Assembly (NCBI GenBank): GCA_964649415.1
Contig: CAZYSK010000009.1
Coordinates: forward strand, 1 to 64,000
Length of the DNA: 64,000 bases
Direction: 5' to 3'
Source: CAZYSK01 sp964649415
Lineage (GTDB): Bacteria; Chloroflexota; Anaerolineae; B4-G1
The notes under the pieces are model-generated. The model worked only from the letters and a program-made list of their open reading frames with translations, had not been told where the DNA came from and made no database searches. A program made the position numbers and the translations under genes. Below are positions 33,695 to 42,562 of the stretch, one piece after another. Within the stretch, counting starts at the first letter, position 1. The number at the start of each line of letters is the position of its first letter.

Positions 33695-34657
33695 TCAATG
33701 GCCACCTTTGCCCACCTGCCCCCGCCAGTAGTGCAGCGCATCCTGCAACGTCTGCTCGAACGGAATCTGGGGCACCCAGCCCGTCCACCGCTGGAACTTC
33801 TCTGCGCTGCCATAGACCACCGGGACATCCACGGGCCGATAGCGAGCCGGATCCCTCTCGACACGGACCTCAACCTCGCAGAGGCTCAGAAGCGTCTCCA
33901 ACACGTCCCGCACCACCCGTGGGGTGCCCGAGGCCAGGTTGTATACCTCTCCCAGCTCTCCCTGGGTCACCGCCAGGTGATAGGCCCGCACGATGTCTCG
34001 CACGTCGGTGAAATCGCGGGCCGCGTCCAGGTTGCCAACCTGCATCACCGGCTCCTGCAAGCCGGCCTCAATCCGGGCGACCTGGCTGGCGAAGGCCGGG
34101 ACGACGAAGCGGGGAGATTGGCCCGGCCCGGTGTGGTTAAACGGGCGCACCCGAACGACCGGCACACCGTGAGCCAGAAAGTACTGGAGCCCAAGGAAAT
34201 CCTGGGCGACTTTGCTCACCGCGTAGGGGTTGGTCGGTCGCAGCGGGCTGTCCTCCGTCTGAGGCAACTCCCCCGGCATGGGTGCGCCGTATTCCTCGTT
34301 TGACCCAATCACCAACACCCGCGTTTCGCGCCGCGTCCGCCGCACCGCCTCCAACAGATTCAGTTGCGCCCGGATGTTGTTCTCCAGCGTGTCCCACGGG
34401 TCGGAAAAAGAGGCGGATACGGACGCTTGGGCAGCCAGGTGCAGGACGTAGTCAAACTGCCCCTCGCTCACGAGCCGCAGCACGCCCTCTGGGTCACGCA
34501 GGTCAGCGTACACAAGCCGCAAGCGGGGCTCCGGCGGTTGAGCATCAACCGGGTGGGGATAGACCGTGCCCAGCAGATCCCAGTCGGTGTGGGCCAATAG
34601 GTAGGTGCAGAGATGCTTCCCAACGAACCCACCAGCCCCCGTAATCAGTGCTCGCAA
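33695..34657 (-). CDS. rmd: GDP-4-dehydro-6-deoxy-D-mannose reductase (RMD)
   Basis: A 320-residue SDR enzyme starting at TTG 34657 with AGGAGG upstream. It has LITGAGGFVGKHLCTYL, DYVLHLAAQASV, VIGSNEEYG and NPYAVSKVAQDF (catalytic Tyr-Lys). With GMD it makes GDP-D-rhamnose, a sugar found in some bacterial surface glycans. A GDP-fucose route would need a different reductase (WcaG type), and the sequence looks closer to RMD, though this is judged by eye. Confidence 0.88.
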   Translation of the reverse strand: MRALITGAGGFVGKHLCTYLLAHTDWDLLGTVYPHPVDAQPPEPRLRLVYADLRDPEGVLRLVSEGQFDYVLHLAAQASVSASFSDPWDTLENNIRAQLNLLEAVRRTRRETRVLVIGSNEEYGAPMPGELPQTEDSPLRPTNPYAVSKVAQDFLGLQYFLAHGVPVVRVRPFNHTGPGQSPRFVVPAFASQVARIEAGLQEPVMQVGNLDAARDFTDVRDIVRAYHLAVTQGELGEVYNLASGTPRVVRDVLETLLSLCEVEVRVERDPARYRPVDVPVVYGSAEKFQRWTGWVPQIPFEQTLQDALHYWRGQVGKGGH

Positions 34658-34715
34658 CAGCCGCCTCCTTAACGGGCAAGATTATACCGCACTTTCCTAC
34701 AGGTGCCAACCGGTA

Positions 34716-34721
34716 TATAAT
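34716..34721 (+). promoter_or_regulatory. TATAAT -10 element upstream of the GH18-like gene
   Basis: A perfect -10 lies between the divergent rmd and GH18-like genes, with a weak -35 (TTTCCT) 17 bp upstream. It would start transcription near 34728. Confidence 0.45.
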
Positions 34722-34765
34722 CCGGCCCGGCAGAAGAGAATGGACAGACACGGAGACCAGGAGAC

Positions 34766-36079
34766 ATGGGGACGATGAATTCGCCGGGCACCGCAGGCGC
34801 GGCTCCCAGAGGACCTACACACCAGAATCGGACTAGGCGGATGGTGTCCATCGTCCTTACAAAGGCGCCATTCCGATGGCGCGCCGTCGTCCTTACAAAG
34901 GCGCCATTCCGATGGCGCGCCGTCGTCCTTACAAAGGCGCCATTCCGATGGCGCGCCGTCCACCCAGTCCGCGTGCTCCTGTGCATCGTGGCGTGTGCAA
35001 ATCTGGCGTGCCTGTTTCCCGCGTGGCAAGCCCAGACGGAGTATCCGCCGCCACTCAACCGCGTCGCGGCCTGGCTGCCCAGTTCTTGGGACAGCACCCG
35101 CGCCCGCGCGTCGTGGGAGGCCAACCGGGCCTGCATCCAGGAACTCTCGCCGGTGTGGTATCAACTCGACGCCAGCGGCGACGGCTCGATCAATAGCTAC
35201 GCCGGCGCGCGAGACGTGGCCCTGGTGGAAGCAGCCCACGCGCAATCCACCCTCGTCATCCCGCTGATCAACAATGCCTACGCGGGCTCAGGCATGCACG
35301 CCACACCGGTCAGCCAGATGATCCACGACCCCGCCCGCCGTGCCATTCACGTCAATGCCCTGCTGAACGAGACCCTGACCTATGGCTACGATGGGATAGA
35401 CGTGGACTATGAGTCGCTCAACGGCCAGGCCGACCGAGACGCCTTCAGCCTGTTCATTCACCAACTGGCAGAGTCACTCCACGCCCACGGCAAACTGCTG
35501 TCCGTCACCGTGCATCCGAAGACGAGCGAGCCAGGGCCTTGGGACGGCCCCAAGGCACAGGACTGGGCCAGCATCGGAGCCGTCGCCGACCGTTTCCGCG
35601 TGATGACCTACGGCTATCACTGGAACACAAGTGAGCCCGGACCCATCGCGCCCGCGTGGTGGATGGAGGACGTGATCGCCTTCGCCACGTCCATCGTCGC
35701 GCCCAACCAGGTATACGTGGGCTTCCACTTCTACGGGCACGACTGGAGCGATGGAACAGGGGGCAGCGTCGTATGGGAGGACACCCAGGCGCTCATCAAT
35801 ACGTACGGGGTATCGCCCCAGTGGCAGGACACCGACGGCTGGGGACGCGCCGTGGCGGAGCACTGGTTCACGTACACGGATCACCTGGACCAGCAGCACG
35901 AGGTCTGGTACGCCGACGCGGACAGCGTCGCCGCGCGGCTGGTGTTGGTACAGAGGTACGGGCTGGGTGGCATCGCCGTGTGGCGGCTGGGCGGCGAGGA
36001 TCCGGCGAATTGGGAGGCGATAGCGGCGGCGCTGCAACCGGCTAACCTGGTGTTCCTGCCGACCGTGTCGCAGAGATAG
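34766..36079 (+). CDS. Secreted GH18-family-like glycoside hydrolase with repeat-encoded N-terminus
   Basis: A 437-residue protein from ATG 34766; another start is ATG 34841. The catalytic signature DGIDVDYE is at residues 209-216 (acid Glu216), with GYGYDG upstream and RFRVMTYGYHW later, as in GH18 chitinase/spore-hydrolase-like enzymes. Residues 27-65 are three exact copies of a 12-residue unit (VLTKAPFRWRAV) encoded by inverted R1 repeats. The secretion signal (RVLLCIVACANLACLFPAW) lies after them, an odd position that suggests the repeats were inserted before it. The C-terminus ends NLVFLPTVSQR, like the tails of the next secreted proteins. Confidence 0.8.
   Translation: MGTMNSPGTAGAAPRGPTHQNRTRRMVSIVLTKAPFRWRAVVLTKAPFRWRAVVLTKAPFRWRAVHPVRVLLCIVACANLACLFPAWQAQTEYPPPLNRVAAWLPSSWDSTRARASWEANRACIQELSPVWYQLDASGDGSINSYAGARDVALVEAAHAQSTLVIPLINNAYAGSGMHATPVSQMIHDPARRAIHVNALLNETLTYGYDGIDVDYESLNGQADRDAFSLFIHQLAESLHAHGKLLSVTVHPKTSEPGPWDGPKAQDWASIGAVADRFRVMTYGYHWNTSEPGPIAPAWWMEDVIAFATSIVAPNQVYVGFHFYGHDWSDGTGGSVVWEDTQALINTYGVSPQWQDTDGWGRAVAEHWFTYTDHLDQQHEVWYADADSVAARLVLVQRYGLGGIAVWRLGGEDPANWEAIAAALQPANLVFLPTVSQR
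34858..34966 (-). repeat. R1 hairpin array in reverse orientation, 3 copies, inside the GH18-like gene
   Basis: Hairpins GCGCCAT-TCCG-ATGGCGC begin at 34865, 34901 and 34937, exactly 36 bp apart. Being 12 codons each, they leave the frame open. Confidence 0.92.
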
Positions 36080-36507
36080 CCTGCGCGAGGAACCCGTTCG
36101 TAGTGAGACGCGAAGGTCCACCGAAGTGCCGTAGCGCGCCCCCACTTGCGAGCGAACCGAAAGCATGCTAAGATGAACCTGAGCAGGGCGAGCCTGGGTG
36201 CCTCAACCTATCCGACCCCTCTCAAACTCAAGCAGATCCTCAACAGAGACTCCCACCCAGCATCCAGACGAACACACGGACGCACGACCAATGTCCACCG
36301 CAATGTCCGCGCGCCATCAGAATGGCGCCTTTGTAAGGACGACGGCGCGCCATCAGAATGGCGCCTTTGTAAGGACGACGGCGCGCCATCAGAATGGCGC
36401 CTTTCTAGGCGTGATGGGGCGCTGCCACCCAGAGCTTCACGGCCCGTTAGATCGCAGCTTGTACGACTTCCCGGATGGTGCAATCAAACGAGAGAAAGGA
36501 ACAAGAG
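36080..36507. other. Repeat-rich intergenic region before the beta-helix gene
   Basis: It holds a TTCGTAGTGAG repeat unit (36094-36134), an R3-type inverted word (CGGACGCACGACCAATGTCC, about 36279-36298) and three R1 hairpins at 36311, 36347 and 36383 (36 bp apart). The region before the beta-helix start then has an AAAGGAAC ribosome-binding site. No gene is supported. Confidence 0.75.
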
Positions 36508-38190
36508 ATGAAAAGCCGGAGTATCGCGTCTACGATCGCCCTGGGGCTGGGACTGAGCGTCGGCCTGCTGGCGATTCTGGCCCACCCCTCAAAGATCTCC
36601 CGCGCTGATCCGACCATCTACTACGTGCGCGAGGGGGCCAGCGGCACGGCCTGCACCCTGTCCGAGCCGTGCGGCAGCATACAACAAGCGATTGGCTTCG
36701 CCACGTCGCCGGACGATGAGGTGCGGGTTGCCACCGGCGTCTATACCGAGAACCTGGACATCAACCATAGCGTCACGCTGCAAGGGGGATGGAACTCCTC
36801 GTTTTCCGCGCAGGATCCCACCAGCACAGCGACCGTCATCGACGGTGACGGCGATCACAACGTGCGCATAGACGCACCGGCGGCCGAGGTCGCGATCGAG
36901 GCGGTGGCACTGGAAAACGGCAAGGACGGCATCCACATCGACAATGGCAACGTCACGGTCGAGCGATGCACGATCCGCGACGCCGAGAAACAGGGATTCG
37001 AGATCGACGACGGGACAGTCTCCATCTCCGCCACCCAGATTCTGACGGCGCAGCAGGGCATTGAGATAGATGGCGGCGATGTGCGCGTAGCCCACGTGCA
37101 CATCGCGCACACCATTCGAGAAGGGCTGTTTATCGAGAACGGCGGCACGGTCACCGTCACCGCCAGCACCATCGAGGACTGCGGCCAGGAGGGTGTCCAG
37201 GTAGATAGGGGCAGCCTGTGGCTGTTCGATAACACCGTGCGGGACGTCATCTCTGACGGCATCCGCGTCCAGGCCGACGCTTCAACCTCCATCATCAGCA
37301 ACGTGGTCCGAGGCGTCGCAGCCAACGCCGGTGCTGACTACCACGGCATCCAGGTCAGCGGTGACCAGGTAGTGAGACGCAACGTGATCGCCGACGTGGA
37401 CGACCGGGGTATCTGTGCGCGCGATGGTGCTCCCACGATCCAGGACAACGTCGTCCACGACACAGGTGGGGACGGCATCCGCACCGCGCAGACGTGCACG
37501 AATGTAGAGATTCGCGGCAATACCGTCTACAACTGCGGGAACGACGGCATAGACGCTCGGGGCGACTCCGTCATCGTCGCGGGCAACACAGTCTCCGGCT
37601 GCGCCGACAACGGGATCAAGGCCGACTTGGTGAGCCACTGGGTACGCATTGACGCCAACTGGGCTCTGAGCAACGGCGTCGGGATTGCCGTCCGGGACAC
37701 CCCGGCGTTCACGCTCACCAACAACGTCGCCGGCGACAACGTCTCCTCAGGCGTAGAACTGTCCGGCACAGCCACCGGGCTCGTCTACCACAACACGCTC
37801 GTTGGCAGCGGTACAGGCGTGCAGGGCGATGGCCTGGTCATCCTGTCCCCACTGACGGCCATGCTGGCGAACAACATCGTCGTCAGCCACAGCGTCGGCA
37901 TCACGGCGACGACGGGGGCCACGCTGATCGTAAGCAATACCCTGCTGTGGGCCAATGCCGACGACCCGGTCAGCGGCACGGCAGTGCTTCCCAACCCGCC
38001 CTTGTTTGTGGCTCCGGCGCAGCAGGATTACCACTTACTGGCCGATTCACCCGCCGTCGACGCAGGCATCGACGTCGGTGTGCCTGCCGACGTAGACGGC
38101 GACAGCCGGCCGGTCGGTCCCCTGCCCGACGTCGGCGCCGACGAATTCCGGCACGCGGTTTTCTTTTCACTCGTACTGCGCGGCTCTTAG
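36508..38190 (+). CDS. Secreted right-handed parallel beta-helix protein
   Basis: A 560-residue protein from ATG 36508 with a signal peptide (SIASTIALGLGLSVGLLAIL). A DUF1565-like start (YYVREGASGTACTLSEPCG) is followed by about fifteen rungs with a regular pattern of V-x-x-N and I-x-x-N-T-V (for example VEIRGNTVYNCGNDGIDARG). This fold is common in pectate-lyase-like, carbohydrate-binding or adhesive proteins. No catalytic set was identified. The C-terminus is HAVFFSLVLRGS, related to the tail of the next protein. Confidence 0.85.
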   Translation: MKSRSIASTIALGLGLSVGLLAILAHPSKISRADPTIYYVREGASGTACTLSEPCGSIQQAIGFATSPDDEVRVATGVYTENLDINHSVTLQGGWNSSFSAQDPTSTATVIDGDGDHNVRIDAPAAEVAIEAVALENGKDGIHIDNGNVTVERCTIRDAEKQGFEIDDGTVSISATQILTAQQGIEIDGGDVRVAHVHIAHTIREGLFIENGGTVTVTASTIEDCGQEGVQVDRGSLWLFDNTVRDVISDGIRVQADASTSIISNVVRGVAANAGADYHGIQVSGDQVVRRNVIADVDDRGICARDGAPTIQDNVVHDTGGDGIRTAQTCTNVEIRGNTVYNCGNDGIDARGDSVIVAGNTVSGCADNGIKADLVSHWVRIDANWALSNGVGIAVRDTPAFTLTNNVAGDNVSSGVELSGTATGLVYHNTLVGSGTGVQGDGLVILSPLTAMLANNIVVSHSVGITATTGATLIVSNTLLWANADDPVSGTAVLPNPPLFVAPAQQDYHLLADSPAVDAGIDVGVPADVDGDSRPVGPLPDVGADEFRHAVFFSLVLRGS

Positions 38191-38218
38191 CGCGCGACAC
38201 CCAGATTGAGACAAGCGG

Positions 38219-41200
38219 ATGAGAATAACAGACAACGGGTCAACAACGCACGATCACCGATCACCGAATGCCCAGAGGCGCGATCGCCCGCCCGGCATCG
38301 TCCGTGCCGGCCTTGCCATCGCGCTCCTGCTCCCACCACTGGCGCTCCTTCGCCCGACGCCCTCCAGTTCGGCTGTGGGAGCGGGGCTGACGCCGCCCGT
38401 GGGTCACGTTCGAGCGGCGGACGCCTGGGCCACGGACGCACGGTCAATGTCCGCCACGTCCACCTCAGACGGACCGGCGGAGGCGGGCGTTGATCCGAAC
38501 GTAGATCCGAACGTACGCGAACCCTTGTCGCCGGTGTCGGTCCTTCAAGCATCGGCGTCCCAGGCCAACGACTGGTGGACCGAGGTGCAGGAGGATCTAC
38601 GCCAGCGTGAGTACCACGTCACGTGGCAGGCTTCGCCCCTCGTCACGGGTGGAGCGCCCGGCTACCAGGCCCCGAACCGGGCGCACAACCTGCGCGTCGG
38701 CTTTGATCCCACCGGGGTGCAGATCGTTGAGCGAAGCGCGATGGATTCCAACGCGGGCTACACGCAGGGCAACTCCTGGGTCTGGGGCCTGCACTTGGCC
38801 GGCCTCGGGCGCGAAGGTGACCTGCGACGGGCAGCACAGGCCGCGCCCGTCGTGCAGGCCAACCGCGTCGAGTACCGGCGCGGCGCGATCACCGAGTGGT
38901 ACGTCAACGACGAGCGTGGTCTGGAGCAGGGGTTTCGGATATCAAATCCCAAGGGCCAAAGCCCAAGTCCCAACGGACAGATCGCCCTCGAGCTAGAGCT
39001 GACCGGGGATCTTTCTCCATCTCTCGTTGAAGGTGAGCAAGCGCTAGAGTTCACCGGCGGCGACGGCACGCCCGTGCTGCGATACGGCCTCGCCCAGGCC
39101 AGCGACGCCACAGGCCGCCCGCTGCCGGCCCAGATGGCTGTTCGTAGTGAGGCACGAAGGTCTGCCGGAGTGCCTCAGGCCAGCGGCGCACAACGTCCCC
39201 CACAGGTCGCCCGCATCGCCGTCGACGCGCGTGACGCGGCCTACCCGATCACCCTCCGTCTCACGGTCACCTCGGTGGGAAGGGCGGCCATCGGAAGGGC
39301 AGGCACAGGACCTGCCCCTACGACATTGGATTGGGCCGCTTCGCTTCCCACTGTACCGGATTGGGCCGTTTCGCTTCCCACTGTACCGGATTGGACCGGC
39401 GAGAGCAACCAGGGCAACGCCCATCTCGGACAGGCGCTCTCCGCCGCCGGGGACGTGAACGGCGACGGCTACAGCGATCTCATCGCCGGCGCACCCTGGT
39501 ACGACGGAGGCTATGACGAAGAGGGCGCGGCATTCGTGTATTACGGTGGGCCGGCGGGTCTCACCACCACGAGCCCGTGGCACGTGCACCCGACTGACCA
39601 GGCGAGCGCCCACTTCGGCGCTGCCGTCTCGATCGCCGGCGACGTCAACGGCGACGGCTATCCCGACGTCATCATCGGCGCACCGGACTACGACGGCTCC
39701 CAGGCCGACGCGGGCGCGGTGTTCGTGTACTACGGCGGCGCAACAGGGCTTGCGACAGGCCCAGCCGACTGGACGCGCACGGGCGAGCAGGCGGACGCGC
39801 ACTTTGGCAGCTCCGTCTGCACAGCCGGAGACGTGGACGGTGACGGGTACTCCGACATCGTCATCGGCGCGCCCGACTACAGCGTGGGCATGACCCGCCC
39901 AGGCGCGGCCCTCGTGTACCTGGGTGGCTCCGGCGGTCCCACCGCCGGCACGGCGGACTGGACGCGCACGGGGGATCAGGATAATAGCCAGTTCGGCGCC
40001 GCGGTCTCCGGCGCTGGCGACGTGAACGGCGACGGCTACGCGGACGTTATCGTCGGCGCGCCCGACCGCGATGGCGACCAGATCGACGAGGGGGCCGCCT
40101 TCGTCTATCAAGGCGGGCCGACGGAACCCTTGACCACGACGCTGGGGACACTCCACCCGGCCGACCAGGAGAACGCTCACTTCGGTGCCGCCGTATCCGT
40201 CGCGGGAGACGTGAACGGGGATGGGTATGCAGACGTCGTCATCGGCGCGCCCGGCCACGATGGCGACCAGACCGACGAGGGAGCCGCCTTCGTCTATCAA
40301 GGCGGGCCAGGCGGCCTCGTGGCTGCAACGCCGTGGATTGTCCAGCCCACCGGCCAACAGAACGCCCACTTCGGCGCTGCCGTATCCGTTGCTGGAGACG
40401 TGAACGGGGATGGGTACGCAGACGTCGTCATCGGCGCGCCCGACTACGACGACGTTCAAAGCGACGAGGGCGCTGCTTTCGTCTACCAGGGCGGAGCAGG
40501 CGGCCTTGCCGCTGCTCCCGCTTGGCACGCGCATCCCACGGACCAGGGCGACACTCACTTCGGCATCTCAGTGTCAGTCGCGGGGGACGTCAACGGCGAC
40601 GGGCACGCCGATCTGGCCGTCGGGGCCACGGGCTACGACCACGAGCAGACGGACGAGGGCGGGGCGTTCGTCTACCACGGCGGCCCTCAGGGCCTGGCTG
40701 CTTCCCAGGCCTGGGACACCACGTGTGAGCAAGCGGGTGCGCTGCTCGGATGGTCCATATCCACCGCCGGGGACGTCAACGGCGATGGATACGCCGACGT
40801 ACTCGTCGGCGCGCCCAGATACGACCACGGCCAATCCGAGGAGGGCGTCGTATTCCTGTACACCGGCGGACCGGACGGTCCCACCGGGACCCCGGCCTGG
40901 ATGGGGGAAAGCGACCAGCCATGGGCCTGGTATGGCTATGCCGTCTCCCGGGCCGGGGACGTGGACAACGACGGCTACAGCGACGTCGTCGTCGGAGCGC
41001 CCCGCTATGACGTGACAGGCACCGTTCCACTCTCGGACTCAGGGCGGGTCTTCGTCTACGCGGGTGGGCCGACGAGCCCCCTCACCGCCACGGCCTGGAC
41101 TGCCAGCCCGACCAACCAGGCCGATGCCCGCTTCGGCAGCGCGGTCTCCGCCGCCGGGGACGTCAACGGCGACGGCTACGCCGACTTGATCGTCACGGCC

Positions 41201-42490
41201 ACCGGCTACGATGGCGCGGAGGTGAACGAAGGGGCCGCCTTCGTCTACCTGGGTGGCGCAACCGGGCTGGACGCCAGCCCAGCCTGGACCGTCCACCCGA
41301 CCGATCAGGCCTACGCCAACTTCGGACGCTCGGCCTCGACGGCGGGCGACGTGAACGGCGACGGCTACAGCGACGTCATCGTCGGCGCGCCGTGGTACGA
41401 GTACTCTCACAACGAGAAGAGCCTGGATGGAACCGCCTACGTCTATCACGGCTCTGCCTCAGGTCTCAGCGAACTCCCTGACTGGACGGTCACGGATGTG
41501 TTTACCGGGGCAGAGTTCGGCATCGCGGTCTCCACCGCCGGGGACGTGAACGGCGACAGCTACAGCGACGTCATCATCGGGGCCTACAAGTACACCGAGG
41601 TCGCCTGGGTGACCCCGTGGCGGGAGGGGGCTGCCCTCGCTTACCATGGCTCGGCTGGCGGCCTCAGTGAGCATCCGGACTGGATGGTCACGAGCGGCCA
41701 GGAGAGCGCCAAGTTCGGACTGGCCGTCTCCCATGCCGGGGACATAAATGGCGACGGCTACGGCGACGTGATCGTCGGTGCGCCCAACTACGCCGACGGT
41801 GAGGCCCAGGAAGGCATCGCCCACGTCTACACTGGCAGACCGGACGGACTCTCCACCAGCCCAGACTGGAGCACCCAGGGCAATCAGCAAGGAGCCGGGT
41901 ATGGCTTCAGCGTCGCCAGTGCCGGGGACGTGAACGGCGATGGCTACGGCGACGTGATCGTCGGCGCGCCCACGTACAACCGCATGCAGATGGACGCCGG
42001 GGGGGCCTTCGTCCATCTCGGGAACGGCGGGGGCGGCCAACCCTTGCGCCCACGCCAACTGCAAAGCGACGGCAGCGCCCCCATTGCGCCGTTGGGCCGC
42101 TCGGACGCCGCGGGGCAGGTCGGCCTGGAGGTCACGGCGCGGACGCCGTTGGGACGTGGGCTGGCGAAGATGGAATGGCAACTCGCTCCGCTGGGCACCC
42201 CGTTCACGGCCACCACGGCCATCACGGGCACCAGCCCTTCCTGGACGGACGTGCTGACCACCGGTGTCCCTCTGAGCCAGACCGTGGCCGGTCTCACCGG
42301 GGGCACCGTCTATCGCTGGCGCGCGCGCCTGCTCTACCCGCCCGGCGACCGGCTCGGCCTGGTCGGGAGTCGCTGGCTGTACATGCCCTGGAACGGCCCG
42401 CAGGAGGCCGATTTCCGCACACCTGGCGCGCTAGCGCCAGGACCGATCGTGCCGTTCTTCCTCCCCCTCGTCCTGCGCGGCAGCCCGTAG
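38219..42490 (+). CDS. Giant secreted FG-GAP/integrin-like protein, 14 repeats
   Basis: A 1423-residue exported protein with a signal segment (VRAGLAIALLLPPLALL, about residues 28-44). Residues 400-1275 hold fourteen FG-GAP repeats of the form AGDVNGDGYADVIVGAP with Ca2+-binding DxDxDG loops, a number that fits two seven-bladed propellers. The region before them (residues 300-395) contains text from four repeat families, including two exact DWAxSLPTVP units. A fibronectin-like domain and the tail IVPFFLPLVLRGSP follow the propellers. Such proteins mediate adhesion or bind polysaccharides. It starts 29 bp after the beta-helix gene and may be co-transcribed. Confidence 0.88.
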   Translation: MRITDNGSTTHDHRSPNAQRRDRPPGIVRAGLAIALLLPPLALLRPTPSSSAVGAGLTPPVGHVRAADAWATDARSMSATSTSDGPAEAGVDPNVDPNVREPLSPVSVLQASASQANDWWTEVQEDLRQREYHVTWQASPLVTGGAPGYQAPNRAHNLRVGFDPTGVQIVERSAMDSNAGYTQGNSWVWGLHLAGLGREGDLRRAAQAAPVVQANRVEYRRGAITEWYVNDERGLEQGFRISNPKGQSPSPNGQIALELELTGDLSPSLVEGEQALEFTGGDGTPVLRYGLAQASDATGRPLPAQMAVRSEARRSAGVPQASGAQRPPQVARIAVDARDAAYPITLRLTVTSVGRAAIGRAGTGPAPTTLDWAASLPTVPDWAVSLPTVPDWTGESNQGNAHLGQALSAAGDVNGDGYSDLIAGAPWYDGGYDEEGAAFVYYGGPAGLTTTSPWHVHPTDQASAHFGAAVSIAGDVNGDGYPDVIIGAPDYDGSQADAGAVFVYYGGATGLATGPADWTRTGEQADAHFGSSVCTAGDVDGDGYSDIVIGAPDYSVGMTRPGAALVYLGGSGGPTAGTADWTRTGDQDNSQFGAAVSGAGDVNGDGYADVIVGAPDRDGDQIDEGAAFVYQGGPTEPLTTTLGTLHPADQENAHFGAAVSVAGDVNGDGYADVVIGAPGHDGDQTDEGAAFVYQGGPGGLVAATPWIVQPTGQQNAHFGAAVSVAGDVNGDGYADVVIGAPDYDDVQSDEGAAFVYQGGAGGLAAAPAWHAHPTDQGDTHFGISVSVAGDVNGDGHADLAVGATGYDHEQTDEGGAFVYHGGPQGLAASQAWDTTCEQAGALLGWSISTAGDVNGDGYADVLVGAPRYDHGQSEEGVVFLYTGGPDGPTGTPAWMGESDQPWAWYGYAVSRAGDVDNDGYSDVVVGAPRYDVTGTVPLSDSGRVFVYAGGPTSPLTATAWTASPTNQADARFGSAVSAAGDVNGDGYADLIVTATGYDGAEVNEGAAFVYLGGATGLDASPAWTVHPTDQAYANFGRSASTAGDVNGDGYSDVIVGAPWYEYSHNEKSLDGTAYVYHGSASGLSELPDWTVTDVFTGAEFGIAVSTAGDVNGDSYSDVIIGAYKYTEVAWVTPWREGAALAYHGSAGGLSEHPDWMVTSGQESAKFGLAVSHAGDINGDGYGDVIVGAPNYADGEAQEGIAHVYTGRPDGLSTSPDWSTQGNQQGAGYGFSVASAGDVNGDGYGDVIVGAPTYNRMQMDAGGAFVHLGNGGGGQPLRPRQLQSDGSAPIAPLGRSDAAGQVGLEVTARTPLGRGLAKMEWQLAPLGTPFTATTAITGTSPSWTDVLTTGVPLSQTVAGLTGGTVYRWRARLLYPPGDRLGLVGSRWLYMPWNGPQEADFRTPGALAPGPIVPFFLPLVLRGSP
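39139..39178 (+). repeat. TTCGTAGTGAG repeat unit (family R5) inside the FG-GAP gene
   Basis: TTCGTAGTGAGGCACGAAGG...GGAGTGCC matches the units at 36094-36134 and in the 43353-43800 array. It is read in frame as VRSEARRSAGVPQ. Confidence 0.8.
39297..39394 (+). repeat. GGGCAGG hairpin and a 30-bp tandem unit inside the FG-GAP gene
   Basis: GGGCAGG-CACAGGA-CCTGCCC-CTACG (39297-39322) is followed by two 30-bp units of GATTGGGCCGYTTCGCTTCC plus 10 bases, encoding DWAASLPTVP and DWAVSLPTVP. Both are in frame and precede the propeller. Confidence 0.75.
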
Positions 42491-42562
42491 CACCGAAGAT
42501 AGATCTCCCACACACAAAGTTGCCAACGATGCAAAGAACGGTAGCGCAGAGGAACTGGCGAT

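Noticed and set aside
39044..40558. A 504-codon open frame opposite the FG-GAP repeats
   Set aside because: It mirrors the periodic FG-GAP coding; periodic VPIPVHV text is just the reverse of DGDVNGD codons.
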